This document shows, one piece after another, positions 11,220 through 24,080 of a stretch of DNA of 64,000 bases. The stretch is taken from positions 2,542,309 to 2,606,308 of the forward strand of contig CM070730.1 in assembly GCA_036346275.1 (NCBI GenBank), given 5' to 3'. The position numbers were made by a program, and so were the translations under genes. Origin of the DNA: Otatea glauca. Lineage: Eukaryota > Streptophyta > Magnoliopsida > Poales > Poaceae. How positions within the stretch are numbered: position 1 is the first letter of the stretch; each line of letters begins with the position of its first letter. The notes beneath the pieces were generated by a model. That model was given only the letters and a program-made list of their open reading frames with translations, had not been told where the DNA came from and made no database searches.

Positions 11220-12560
11220 TCAGCCCTCTATCATACCTCCATTAGTTGACACTGCTAACGTGTTGGCCATAGACCGCGAACAGGACTGGCTAGAACCAAT
11301 AGTCAAATTCCTAGAGGACCTGGAGGAACCAGACGACGAGACAGAGCTTGAGACTCTAGCAATGCGCCTGCAACTACGTGATAGTCGAAGGGTTACTGTA
11401 CAAGCGTGTAAGCGCACCACTCCTCCGTTGCCTTTTCCGCACCGAGGGTCAGAGGCTCCACGTAGATATGCACCACAGGATGTGCAGATCGCATATTACT
11501 CTATGTTCCCTCGTCTCCATGATCTTATGGCAGGGGTTCTACTGGCCCACCACAACCTCTGACGCACAGGACCTTGTTAACCATGCCAAGGGTGCCAGTG
11601 GATGGGGCGAGCATCTCACAAGCCGACCACTCACCTTCAACCAATTCCCCCAATATGGCCCTTTGCTCTATGGGGAATTGACATCATCGGCCCTTTTCCA
11701 AGGGCACCTAGAGATCTTTGCTTCGCCATAGTAGCGGTTGACTATTTCTCAATATGGGTTGAGGACGAAGCTTTGGCCAAGATAACTTCGACTGCCATGC
11801 AGAGTTCTTCTTGAAGAAGATCATCTGTCGATTCAGAGTACCGTGTGGAATAACCCTTGACAACGTACGCAGTTTGACTCGGCAGCATTTTGTCCTTTCT
11901 GCTAGCACCTAGGCGTGAAGATGTGTTTCGCTTCGGTGGCCCATCCACAGTCTAAAGGGGCCATCAAATGTGCCAATGAAACCATGGGCAAGGGTATCAA
12001 GAGGAGGCTGGTCGGAGCCCCTAAGGGCAAATGGCTGAAAGAACTACAACATGTGTTGTGGTCCATTCACCCCTTTTAAATTACTGTTTAAATTCCTCCA
12101 CTCAACCAATGGGACATTAAAATTACTGTTTAGGGATGAAGCCACGACACTAGAAGAGCTAGCAAACAGATCCTTGCGTGTAGCCGCCAAGGGTCTCGGA
12201 AAATTGACGAGAAGCGTTAATTGATCTGGTGGAAGAAATGTGAGCGAAGGCCGCCAACAACCTGGCCCGTTACCCTGGGAGTACCACTACTATGTACAAC
12301 AATACCGTAAAGCCACACCTACGTACTCGCCGTCGGAGACCTTGTTTTGTGCCAAGTTGTTCCAGCAAACACTGTCGAGAAGCTTGAGACGAAGTGGGAA
12401 GGCCCGTACCAAGTACAAGCTTGCTTCCAAGCCGGCTTATATTGTCTAGACACCTTAAGAGGGGGATGTCCTCTCGCAACCAGCCAACGAAAAAAGGTTG
12501 CGCAAATACTATGCGTGAATGTAACTCTCCCCCCATCCTATACCTGCACGGCATGCTTTG
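11220..12560 (+). pseudogene. Gypsy integrase, broken, catalytic Glu replaced by Lys
   Basis: The HHCC zinc-binding region lies near 11380-11620. The DDE core follows: GIDIIGPFPRAPRDL (first Asp near 11679), ITLDN (second Asp codon 11859-11861), and GAIKCANETM, where the third acidic residue of the D-D35-E triad is an AAA Lys codon at 11966-11968. The C-terminal part (12300-12500) includes KLETKWEGPYQV and KAGLY-like text typical of the integrase tail. Multiple frameshifts. Confidence 0.8.
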
Positions 12561-12578
12561 CCTCCTGAATAATAAATT

Positions 12579-12875
12579 GCGAGGGTCATTGAACCCTGAC
12601 GTACTCTCCATATTCTAAACAAAAATCGTGAGGGTCATTGAACCCTGATGCACTCTTCGGAGTCTAAACAAAAATCGTGAGGGTCATCAAACCCCGACGC
12701 ACTCTCCGAAGTCTAGATGAAAATCGCGAGGGTCATCAAACCCTGACGTACTCCCTAGAGTCTAGATGAAAATCAAGAGGGTCATTGAAACCCCGATGAA
12801 CTATTCAGAGTCTAAACCAAAAATCATGGGGGTTCTAGCAACCTAGGCACGCCCTTTGGAGTCTAACAAGAAGCC
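12579..12875. repeat. Tandem array, six units of about 49 bp
   Basis: Unit starts are 12579, 12628, 12677, 12726, 12775 and 12826. Each has the core GAGGGTCAT(T/C)(G/A)AACCC and ends in (A)GTCTA plus an A-rich tail. The first four are exactly 49 bp; the last two are 50-51 bp and more diverged. It lies just 3' of integrase in the Tat-lineage element, a zone known in this lineage to carry tandem repeats. Confidence 0.92.
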
Positions 12876-13817
12876 CGAAGGTCCTAGAATCACGAAGCGA
12901 CGGAAGCTATCATGGCCAACCAAAGTATTATTACAAATCAAATGTGATAACAGGGATCAAGCGTCAAATATAGCGGTACAACTTATGGTCAATCATCATG
13001 TGAGGCCCTCCCGAGAAGGTCCTGGGTGCACTCCTTCCACGCCTCATCAGAAGGGGCACAACTTCGACGTAGTCCACTAGTGGGCCTCGGCTAGATGCTT
13101 GGAAGTTTGTCCAAAACAGAATAGATTCCCGGTGTCGCACTTCAATCCAACAATAGGTCTCGTTAGAAAACTCACTTAGTGTACCTCCAGGATGAGTCAA
13201 CGCCCAATCTTTCCAACGTACACCATCGAGGACCTCGTCCCTATATACAACCCTCCGGGGCCATCGAAATGTGCCGCTTCAGTCATGTTTTGAGTCGACC
13301 CGAAAGGCAAGGTTTTTGATGGACCTCCAGCATCGAGGCGGCAAGCCTCTCCATGCCACATCCTTTGATCCATAACCAAAGCCCTTAAAGTGTGGCGAAA
13401 AACAATAGAGAACCATTATGCCCAGAAGTTAACATAGCATATATACTAGCCACTCCAAAGCTTCGTTTCTTTTCACATAAAAAATACACGGTGCGTAGAT
13501 GACAAGACAGAATGACTCATAAGGAGTCCCTATTAGCTAACAAAATAAACAAAGCAGGCGGCGAGGGCAAGGAAATCACACCTAGCCCTCACCCCTACAC
13601 CACTGATCCCAACCTCTTCGCCATTGCCATCCCGGCCGAGGAACTCCCTAGGTCGGTGTCTTGCCCCAGAGCTTTACAAAGGGAAACTCGAGCTAGTATG
13701 TGGCCAAAGTGACTCCATAGCCTATCCCAGAACTTGCATGCTAGCTTCCGTGTTGCTTGAATGGACCTTCCCATGGCCCTAGAATCTGGCAAAAGATCAA
13801 GCTAAGGACGCCTATTG
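12876..13817 (+). other. Non-coding 3' region of the Gypsy element
   Basis: Sequence between the 49-bp array and the first nested LTR. Only short frames with no recognisable domain. It belongs to the long untranslated 3' part of the host element. Confidence 0.5.
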
Positions 13818-13822
13818 GTGCC

Positions 13823-14488
13823 AAAAAAACGTGAAGAGGGGTTAATTGGCCACAACACACCGAACGAACACTGGGTTCTGCGGTTCGAGGCGTGCCAACC
13901 TATTTGATCCTGCAATCGATAAGATAGATGAAAAAAATATGCTCAAAGTCGATCTAGTGAAACAATCGGCAAGGATCTAAACAGCTAAAAAGCCGATTAA
14001 ATCTAAGGTAACGATAAGTCTAATTAGCCGATTAAAACTAATCAAATGATAGAGGTAGATCTCTCCCGAAAAATGCGATGCGCAACAAGATCGGAGAAAA
14101 ATCAAACCTGATTGGCGTAATTGATGAAGATCAACAATCGGCGGTGCGCAACTTTATTGATCGATATCAAATTACAAGGGAAAATCTAAATTACAGAGGC
14201 TACTCCTAGTCGACAGGAAAATAAACGAGTAAAAGCGAGTTGTTTGATTGATTGTGTATGTTTTCTCGCTTGCCCTTGATCATCTTTTATATCTATCGGC
14301 CGATCGTATCCTTTTCCAACACGCTGTGAAGCATGATCCGTATCGGCCTTAATCCGGACAGTTCTTCCTAAAATATCGGTCATAACAAAAAAATTCGGAC
14401 CCCTTTCTACATCCGATATCGGGTAAAATATCTCTTAATTCTTAGCCTGATAATGCGTCCAAACTCTTGCCAAATCTTGGTGCAAACA
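13823..14488 (-). mobile_element. Probable solo LTR, 666 bp, minus orientation
   Basis: Flanked by GTGCC at 13818-13822 and 14489-14493, a 5-bp duplication. Read on the minus strand it starts TGTTTGCACCAAG and contains a TATA box (GATAGATATAAAAGATG, about 14285-14300) followed by a polyadenylation signal (AATAAAGTTGCG, about 14150). That is the layout of an LTR promoter-R region. The other end finishes in a run of T instead of CA, so that terminus is damaged or misplaced by a few bases. Confidence 0.55.
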
Positions 14489-14529
14489 GTGCCCAAGCGA
14501 CACGAGATGAGAACCTTCGAGATGAAGAA

Positions 14530-17500
14530 TGTAACATCCCATAAAATTCAAAAATATGAAAAATATAAAGTTTGAAATTTAAAAACGGAATTGAATAAAA
14601 ATTTCAATTGGAATCAAGATTTTGATTTTAAATAATAGCTTTTCCTCCTTTCTTGCATTCTAATCTTAAGAAAAGAAATATTTCAATATTAAAACTATTT
14701 CTTCCAAAACAAACAAACTATAAAAATGAATTTATGATGTGACCTTTAATTTGAAATTTAATTTCCTAAGTTTTCTGAATTATTGGTTCTTCTTGAGTTT
14801 TGCACTAAAAGAAAAGTCAATCTATTGAAAATGGTAAAATGGTAAAAGTAAAAAGATAAAAACACAATAGCAATAAAAATCTGCAAAAATAATATTAAAA
14901 TATTATAAACCGTCATAGACCTTGTCTGCTGTCAAAGGTAATCTGAATGCATGAAATAAAAGATTAGATATTGTAATCATGGGAAAATATATCAATCAAA
15001 GAGCATGTCAGATTTTTGTAGAAATCTTTGGAGCTTATCTGAAGCCAAGATTTTTACCATGCCAACATCAACTCTATACTTATCTCTCGTAAAAATATCA
15101 TAAATTAAAAGTTATATTTGAATCCTTTAAAATTCAAAAATAGAAGGAAATAATTCTAAAAATAGTAATGTCAGAATTATTAAAAATTAAAATATACAAT
15201 ATAAAAATCTAAAAAATTTATATCATGTCAATGATGCCATTTCAGATCTTCATAAAAAGTTTCATAAAATAGTAATATGATCTTGAACCCCAATTAAATA
15301 AAAACCAGAATCTGCAGAAATTAATAGTTTTGCATTGTCAGATTTTTTAGCAATATGTTTACCCATGGTTTTTACCTAAAACTTTTACTAGACCTTTATC
15401 TCTTTCTTACCGACCTCTGCATAAATTCTCACAAAATATTGAGTCGGTTTCATAGCCCAATCCAGTGGATGATCATGTGATATCCAGAAATTTCTTTTGA
15501 GCTGTTCCCTTTTTACTCACTTACATGTGGGCCCGGTCAGCCTCTCTCCCCCTTGCCGACTTCCCTCTCTGCTTCTGGCCGACTGCCATCTGGGCCCTGC
15601 CCCTGCCACAACTCTCTTCTTCATTCTCCTCTCTTCTTCACCTCTGCGCTGCTATCCCATTTCTCTCTGTCGCGGCAAAGCAATCTCCCTGCCATTCTTG
15701 CCGTGGCAAAGATCTGGCACAACCTGGGTAGCAGCTTGCGGCACCAACTTGGCCACCCTTGCCTCACCAAGCACGATATTTCTTCTCCTCTCACCCGTAT
15801 TCACCCGAGCCGACCAAAACCAGTGCCACCGCCTCTTTTCTCTGTCGCTTAGCTCAAGTTGGCTATAAAAACCACTCCATATCATCTCGAGCAACACTCA
15901 AAAACCATCCACTTCCAGAACCCAGCGCAATAACAGCCGAACTCCTCTCCTGCACCGCTAGCTTCCCTGAGCTCCGCCAAAACCAAATTACAACCCGAAC
16001 CAAGCCATTGGTGAACAATTCCACAATCGATCAAGGCCGAAGCTTCTCCTTGATGCCCGATGCATCTCAGGCCTCAATTAAAGCTCCTCCCGGTCTTGCG
16101 CGGCGTGTTGCTCTTCCGCCATTTGCCCACGCACGGTGAGAGCCCGATTCCCTCGCTCATTTTCATGAAAAAAATAGCAAAAACGGAATCCTATAGACTC
16201 ACGGATTCCCATGGTGGTGAAAATGCGCTGCAAAAACGTGCACCTGAGCTCCGTCGCCGTCGGCCATGGCTTCCGTCGCACCTCCACGGTGGCGCACCAA
16301 CTCCGGCCACCACCGGCTGAACTGTCACCACCCACGTGTGCGCAAGAGTTAGCTGGTACTCACCGTGCTACCGATTCCATCGCTCCGGTGCTCCTCCTCC
16401 GCCCCGTAGGCCCGCGCGTCAGTCACTCGTGCGCGCGGCCTCCCTCTGCCGATTGGGCCCGGCCCGTCAGCACCTCAGCCAGCTTAGTCCCGAAAATGGA
16501 AAGTGTAATTTCAAAGCGAAAGCGTACTTTCCATTTTTGGCAATATTTCTAATTTTCTGTATTTTTCAAACCGTAGTGCATTCAAATGAGTATAACTTTT
16601 GAACTATCAAGCCAAATAAAATGAAATAAATTTCTAAATTCATGATAAATCATGTAGATTCAGAATATACAAAAATATTTTGAAAATGAACTCTGTTTAA
16701 ATTTTAAATTCAAATTAAAGGAAAAGGATTCAGATATGCCACATATAGAATTTTTGCAATTAAGCTCCAAATTGAATGAAACAAATTTTGCTAAAATCCT
16801 TAGATTCACAGGAACCTAATTATGCAAAAATGATTAGGGTTCACCATAGGAAATGTTTGAGTTATTACATGTAGTTAGTAAATAGTTCAGTATTAATCCA
16901 ATTAATTTTAGTGTTTTGAATCAGAAATTTTAAATAGTTAGAATATGGATCAAATGAACTCAAATTCTGGTAAAATTAGTTTTGTATCACTCCTTGTTTT
17001 ATAAGGATCCCAAATATACAAAAATATTTCATATTAATGCAATGTTAGAATAAGTCCATATCAAACCTTGCAAATCTTTTATATGAAACACATCTCGGAT
17101 AAAAGCAAAATACTGTGAAACCAACTTTAAAACAATCTTAGTGTTGTCCCATGCTAATGCCATATTTATCTTATAAGGTGCAGTCGCAAATTTAAATTGG
17201 AAACTGAACCTTTATCGTGTAAATTATAAAACTACTTAGGCATTTTCAACAGCCTATAGGATACCTCGTCTTAATAAAAATCTTATGAAGATTAGCCTAG
17301 AAATGATATTTAAAATATGTACTACCATAATCTAGAAAAAATATTTTATTTTCAACTTGCTTTGCATCTGAATCCGACTAACCCAATACCCTTAAGTGAT
17401 ATGGTCGTCGTAACCCTTAATATCATATAAGCTATTTCGGCAATGAATATAATGTCTCGTCTAAACACTAAAATGTATGAAATCAGCTTAAGAGTGTTAT

Positions 17501-19746
17501 TCAAAGTATATACTATTCTATTCTGAAGAAATAATCTTATTTCATCATGTTTTGCATATAAATCCTATTAGCCAAATAACCTTAAGTATTATGGTTTATG
17601 AACTTCATAATATGAATAAGCAAACTTTGTAATAGAGAAGAAATCTGTAGCTAATATATTTGTATCACCAGAACCTTCTTAAAAACCATAGATAAATCGA
17701 GTAACCTAGCTCAACAGATCTATTGTATTCGAAACCACTTATTATGCAAAATCAATTAAAAAGGATTAAGTGCTATTCATTTATAGCTTTCAGATCAATT
17801 GTCAAATGTGTTAATTCTATTTATCCAAATAATTTTAGCATCTATAATTCGAAGTTATAAATGCAAAAATTCATAGTTTTAGCCTCTTGAGTTCGTAATT
17901 CAAGAATAGATAATCTATAAAAGAAATCATACTTTGTTATCATAAAAACCTTAACTTTTGAATGCTTATTTATCTGAAAAACAATATGTGGAATCATGCA
18001 ACTTAAACCCTAAAACATTCCTATTTTCTACAATGAATCTTTATTTGGTTTTCTGTGTGATTTCTTTTTGCCCTTATTAAAGTTGGATATTTGTTATATT
18101 TCCGATTGAACGACGTGTAGAATCCGACGTCGCTACCTCCGTCAGCCGTGGCTTCGTCTTCGTCGTAAGCAATAAATAAGAAAGGCAAGCACCCCCCTTT
18201 GATCATATCGATCCCAGTTTTATAAATGTTTTCATTAAATGTTTTACTGCATACGTTACTTTTATTAAAGTCTGCTATTTTGTGGATATTGGTAGTTGTA
18301 CCTGTAGTTTCATAAAACTTCCTTGATAAGTATGAATTTGTGAACCTTGATAACCCTAGAATAACATAGACAATACTTGATGTCAATTTGGGTTACTCAC
18401 ACTTAGTGTTATGCTTAACCATGCTTAAGGCAACACAAAACTTTGACATGATTAAAAATGTTGGATATGACATTTAATAGGTATGACCTTTCTTTATGAT
18501 TGGTATTTTGGATGAAAATGAAAATAAAACTATGATTTAGATGCGGGCAATTATTGACAATAGCTGCATGTACAAGGGACTTGTACGTAGTATAGGGGGA
18601 GATTATTACCCGTATCAGATTAAGGACCGAACTATGTGTTGTTTTCAGGCCAAGAAATGCATACAACCACAAGTACTGGTATAGGACAGTCTTAACCTAT
18701 TAAGTTGCTTAAAACTAGCTTTACACATTGGTAGGACGAAGCGGTGTGCACGCCATGCTATGGAGAGAAGTGGGACAATTTAATGTGTGTTATCATTTGT
18801 CGTACTAGTCACCTATCTTCTGTCGCCGTAGGTAGAAGTGGGATAATTTGGTGTGTCACCACTTATCGAACTAGTCACACATCTTCTACTGCCATAGTAT
18901 GGGTTCATCACCGGGCTGGTGCAAAGTTAGGGTTAAAGTAATGTAACGGTTATGCCATGACTCTCTGCGGCACACCAAAGGAAGTGTGCTAGTATCGATT
19001 GCACAAAGAGTCAGTCATGTCTTGTGGGTAAAGCTGTACACCTCTGCAAAGTGTGAAACTTTTCGAAAAGCCGCTCCCGCGATTATGGGAATCTTGGTGC
19101 GCCAACACTAGTTAGATGTTTCTATTTTCATAAAATCTGATTTCTACCGTGTCGATAATTTCTACTGTGTGTCAGTGAAAATGGTTGGTGGATATGATCA
19201 TGATACCTAGGTACATGAGATTTATTTATGCTTATATTCTGTTACTTTTCGTATTAAATTGCTTTTACTTAAATTCCGTTTTGCAATCTACTATTATGTA
19301 TTTACATTCCAAATTGGCTTTATGCAAATTAACCGTAGTAGCCTTTCCTTTGAAATGGCTTGCATATATCATAGGATTTGCAAAAGTCTTGCGGAGTACG
19401 AAAGTACTCACCCTTGCTTAATTGTTGTTTTTAGGTGAAGAATCAGATTAGCCCGAGGAAACATATTTGTCGCAGGATTCGGGACATTAACGATGAACTT
19501 TTCTAGGGATTATGCCTTGTCAGTTGCCTGAGGGTTGGATGGGCACACTACAAGACTTAAATCTCTCCGCTGCATTTCTCTGTATTGTAAGATTTTATTG
19601 TATAAATTACCATTATCATTTGTAATAAAGAGTGGATGTGATATCAATTCTTGTAAATGTGAGTGCTAGCCACTAATCATGGGACTAGTACTATATGCAC
19701 ATGAAATTTCCATTTTTGCATTTGTGTGAAAATGGGGGTCATTGCA
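14530..19746 (+). mobile_element. Giant solo LTR (copy I), 5.2 kb
   Basis: Starts TGTAACATCCC, ends GGGGGTCATTGCA, and has the perfect 5-bp target duplication AAGAA at 14525-14529 and 19747-19751. No gag or pol lies inside, so it is a single LTR left after recombination. A TATA box (GGCTATAAAAACC) sits at 15864, 1.33 kb from the start, preceded by a GC-rich promoter-like zone (15500-16450). The rest is AT-rich. The tail (about 18060-19746) is shared with the copies ending at 46688, 48426 and 57891. Confidence 0.88.
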
Positions 19747-19759
19747 AAGAAGCCCGACG

Positions 19760-22175
19760 ATCATCCCCACCGTCACCCGGGAGCAATGGCACCCGTAGGC
19801 TTTGGCGGTTTCTTGAACTAATGAGGTACTATCGCGAAGCCACTGAACCATGGCCACTATGTCATCTTTAGCATGTGTTTAGCATGGGACCTCGACCTTC
19901 AATTCTTGATGGGCACCCTCCAAGGAGTCCATCGCCTCCCTAGAGGGTCTGCGACAGCAAGCCCTTGCCTTGGAACTTCGGAACCAAGTCACTCTCCAAG
20001 CGAACCTTCTCCCCCACTCCGGCTCGAAGCAGAGCTTCAAGTTCCACCCTCTCCTACAAAGCCTCTTTGGCAGCGAACCTCAGCGAGGCTTCAATACTCG
20101 GTCTCTCCTTCAGGAGATTCACACGCTTCGATAATGAGTTAGCACGTGCCAACACCTCAGCATCGGCCTCATCGCCTTAAGGCTCTCCCGAAGGTTGGCG
20201 GCCTCAGCTCGCCGGCTTTGCGAATGGATCGAGCAAGCGCGGAAACCATTCGCAAACCGACATGAAGCAAAATACTTAACAAACATGGGAACCTTCTTTA
20301 GGAAGCAATGAAAGGCCTCACGTCAGAATAATATCTGGGCTCCGCATGTATTCAAGCTTTCGTACATGGCCTCAAAGCCTGCACTGATGATAGGTGAGGA
20401 AGAGTTACCATATGGGCTGAGATGTTGGGCTACCTCCCCTTACGGTCACAGTTGGGACATCTGGCGAAGTTCCAAGAGCACCTGCACCATGCCCCCCAAC
20501 CAATACCACTCCTTTAAGGTCCGAAGGGGCAACTGCCGCGCACGACGAAGTAAGAAAAACCCTCTGGGGCAATAGAAGGGAGACATTCATAGGGTCAAAG
20601 ATATGGTCCAAACCTAGTACTTCTTTGCTAGTCGTGTTAGCCAGTCTACTAAGTCGCATAGGTACGAGAATCCCTTGGAGGCGAACCACCAAAAATCAAA
20701 CTACCATCCGAGGTGATGGCAACCACTCTAAATTCGCCAACCAGTGCAGAATAAGCCTGCTCCATCTTGGCCTTCTTCGAAGGAGGGAGAGGTTCGATGG
20801 CAACCTTTTCTGGTAAGGCTTCTTCCTCTCCCTCGTCCTCATCTTCATTAGCCTCACTTGCATCCTTGGGGCAAACAAAGGAAATCAGGGCGGGGTTGAG
20901 CACCTCTTTCCACTTGGCTCCCCTCATCAAACAGAGGACAAGAGGACGATCGATAGTTCCCCTCAAGGCCCTCTGGATGGGGCCGAGCCGGAATCGGTCA
21001 GCCTAAGGTCTCGCACACCCTATTGATGCATGGTCCTTCCTGGTTCGCATTGTCCCAAGCAGCATGCTCCTTGGGAATGTACGAACCTAAGAACACGCAA
21101 GCAGCCCTCTCTGCATCTTCCAGTGACATCACCTTACCTAGCAGGTTGAGAGTGCTAGCATCTTAGCATATCACTAAGTACGAAAACTCATAGATGAATA
21201 AAATAGCCGAATCCCTAAGGGAACGCAAGGATACCTGGGTCCTTGTGGGGCAGGGGCTTGTGAATGGGAGCCAAGTTTCCATCGTCGCGGAGGCTACCAA
21301 CCTTCATGGATCACCCCCGCCGCACGAGAGGTGCATGTGAAGCATGCAAAACTCCTCCGCAAGGTCGCGCATGTTCATTCTCTCTTCAATGTTGCGAAGC
21401 TTTGTGCACCGCTAGTCGTCAACATCATCCAGACGAATGGTTGGGCATAGGATGAAGTTGATGTCCTTACCCAACCATCGGAGACCTTCATCCGGGCAGC
21501 GATGGTAAAACCACCTCCGTACCCAACTTGAGTCCCACTTCGCACGTGTGGAGTTCGTTGGGATGTCACCTAACCTCGTTAGCCGGACATGGAAATTTAT
21601 GCTAGCAAAGTTGTTGTACTCCCTGTCGGACACCTTCAGCTAAGGTCGAGCGTCGTGCAAGAGCGCGAACAACAGAGCCATACCACACGTGCACTCCAAA
21701 CGCATCACCCAGGATAAGATTGCCAGACGAGCAATGGTGTTCGTGGTTAGTTGCGGAAGCTTGAGGCCGTACAATCGTAGTCCCTCCAACACAAACCCCA
21801 CGCAAGGGAATCAAAGCCCGACATCAAAGTAAGCGCGAACACCACGATGTCATCTTCCTAAGGGTGTGGTTCTTCCTCATCTCCCGGGCGTCGAACCAAA
21901 TCGATGGCCCCACCTTCTAGCCACGCTCCAAGCCTTCCAGGAATGCTTGGGTGACTAGGGACTTCCCAAGGCTATTGACGAGGACTCCCTTGTCAAACCC
22001 TTTCCACCTTTCGGGCACAGAGCTAGGAACTGTGGCAGTTGAAATTCCAAGCGCAAAGTTGGAACCCGCTGCCATCGACTCAGGAGGGCAGATGCTAGGT
22101 GGAGCCGAAACACCTGTGACTCGATGCAACCGCCACGTCCGCGCGAATAGGGAGACGACGAAGGCTAGAGGCATC
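19760..22175 (-). pseudogene. Antisense ORF of the Tat-lineage Gypsy element, broken
   Basis: Open pieces on the reverse strand run from about 22174 (SVPERWKGFDKGVLVNSLGK) through 21814-21412 (NFHVRLTRLGD, then KWDSSWVRRWFYHRCP) to 20966-20649 (acidic EDEDEGEEEALPEK followed by PPSKKAKMEQAY). The W-x(3,4)-RWFY block resembles the 'putative gypsy type transposon' family (PF04195) encoded opposite to pol in Tat-lineage elements. Its function is unknown even in intact relatives. Several stops and frame changes are present. Assignment is from motif memory. Confidence 0.55.
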
Positions 22176-22321
22176 AGCTTGATACCCTTTTGTCACCGGG
22201 AGACAATCTAAGCAAGAAACCACCTCGCTTGCCGACTACAACCCAGAAGTCTCTAGAATGGAGAAAAAACCCACACCCCACAACCACCACAGCCACAGAC
22301 TGACGGGCAGGACTCACTGAC

Positions 22322-22623
22322 TGAAAGAGTATGGCTGGGAAAATAGTAGATTGATTAAGGGAGGAGCCCAAGGCTCAAGTACATATAGGCAAGGATATCC
22401 CTAAGAATAGGAAAGATCTAATCTAGGAGATCCTTGCCAAACATAACCAACTAACCATGGCAAGGAATCCCTAAGAATAGGAAAGATCTAATCTAGGAGA
22501 TCCTTGCCAAACATAACCAACTAACCATGGCAAGGATATCCCTAAGAATAGGAAAGATCTAATCTAGAGATCCTTGCCAAACATAACCAACTAACCACCG
22601 AGGGGGAGTACATTACGCTAACA
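22322..22623 (-). repeat. 3' LTR of Copia-1 (302 bp)
   Basis: Same three-unit structure as the 5' LTR (units at 22388, 22459, 22529). It differs from it by only a handful of substitutions and short indels, which implies a recent insertion. It is preceded, in element sense, by a short purine tract, TGAGGCG. Confidence 0.92.
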
Positions 22624-22639
22624 CGCCTCATGATCGGGC

Positions 22640-23400
22640 GTCGGTGGTTAGCCACGACGCGTTGGTGGACGAAACTCGGAGAACAACAGAAGAAGGCGCC
22701 CTTTCGTGAAGATGTCGTGGCCCGGGATGTCGTGGGAGCGTGGAGAACCCCGACGGCACCCATGGCTACCTTCTCACGAACGAAGTGAAGATCGATCTCG
22801 ATGTGCTTCGTCAGTTGATGTTGAACAGGTTGGAGGACATGTAGCTCGCGACCAGCGTTGTCGCGATGAACAGCGGTAGCACGGGCGAGCGGAATGTGGA
22901 GCTCATGAAGTTATCGAAGCCAGAAGCCTCGGCAACACCATTGGCGGCAGCGCGGTGCTCGGCCTCGATCTTTGGAGCGGGACACGGTGTTCGGCGTTTG
23001 GAGGACGAGAGACGAGGTTGTCACCAAGGAACACGGCGATAGCTCGAGGTGGACTTGCGCGGTCGGGACGGCCGGCCCGGTCGGCATCGAATAAACCACC
23101 AAGTCATCACGGGTCGACGGTCGAAGATGAAGACCAGTGTAGAGTACCGAATGTAGCGAAGGATGCGCTTGAGGCGGCCAGTGGGGCTCTCGAGGGTCGT
23201 GCATGTAAAGGCAAACCTGCACTGCGGCGTGGCGATGTCGGGCCGTGTGAAGGTCGATATTGCAAAGCGCGCGCAAGACTCCGTGGTCGGATGGGTCGAC
23301 AGCCGGAGCTCCAGTCAGCGAGACCTTGGGGTCGGTATCCACGCAGGCGTTGTGCATGGTTTGCACTCGCCATCCCGGCCACGATCCAAGATGTCAATCA
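22640..23400 (-). pseudogene. Copia-1 RNase H region, broken
   Basis: Fragments such as VQVCLYMHDPREPHW and the terminal TVSRSKDRGR / CRGFWLR region (22911-23366 minus) correspond to the Copia RNase H and its neighbourhood. Multiple frame changes. The large plus-strand open frames in 22955-24610 are mirror shadows caused by high GC content. Confidence 0.65.
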
Positions 23401-24080
23401 TGTCTTGCGAGAGAATCATTTATCGACCTGCTGTTGAACTCGCATCGAGGAAGTGATGGGTTGCCCAAATCCTTCATGGCAAACTCTGCCGGAGGGTCGA
23501 GATGACTGCCGCGGGAGGTGTGTCGAGGCGGTGAGGGCGATGTCATCAACCTAGAGGAGCGGTAGGCGTGTCGGCTGCCGCGGTGAACAACAATGAAGTG
23601 TCCGACTTAGCTTCCACAAAACCAAGAGAGACGGATCGTGGCGGCGGTGTACCAAGCACGGGAACTGCTTGAGACCGTAAGCGACTTGTTCGACATTTAC
23701 GAGACAAAGTTGGGCTGGCGGGATCCTCGAATCCGGAGACCGCTGCAAACACGGTCTCTGTCAAGGTGCCATGGAGGAAGGCGTTCTTGACATCGGTAGT
23801 GAATCAGCCCTTTGGCGAGAGAGCGGAGAGAACATTTGTGCGAACGTGGTGGGCTTGACGGCGGATGAATGTCTCGGCAAAGTCGATGCCGGACGGCGAG
23901 TGAACCGCGAAGGACCAGCGTGCCTTGTAGCGCTCAGAGAACCGTCGGCGTGGAACTTGTGTTTGAAGATCCACTTGCCCGTGACAATGTTGGTATGTCG
24001 CGAGCGAGAACCAACTCCCAAGTGCGGGTTACGGAGAAGGGCGGCATGTTCTTCCTCCATAGCGGCTCGCCAATTAGGAT
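23400..24080 (-). pseudogene. Copia-1 reverse transcriptase, broken, stop codon in the YVDD box
   Basis: The N-terminal RT text NWRAAMEEEHAALLRNPH and IVTGKWIFKHKFHADGSL is clear on the minus strand (about 23960-24080). The polymerase box is at 23542-23553: V-D-D-I is intact but the preceding Tyr codon is TAG (complement of 23551-23553). Other frame changes lie between. It cannot make active RT. Confidence 0.85.

Noticed and set aside
12579..12875. Regular repeats considered as a CRISPR-like array
   Set aside because: Units are directly contiguous with no unique spacers, and the context is a plant retrotransposon.
15497..16602. Overlapping open frames of up to 126 codons, and similar sets at 41197-41914, 43455-44628 and 53651-54814
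   Set aside because: They fall in the GC-rich promoter zone of the giant LTRs at equivalent positions, differ in sequence between copies, and show no domain.
18021..18386. 121-codon minus-strand frame and a related one at 56361-56543
   Set aside because: It is within the shared tail of giant LTRs; the two copies are similar because the DNA is repeated. No start context or domain.
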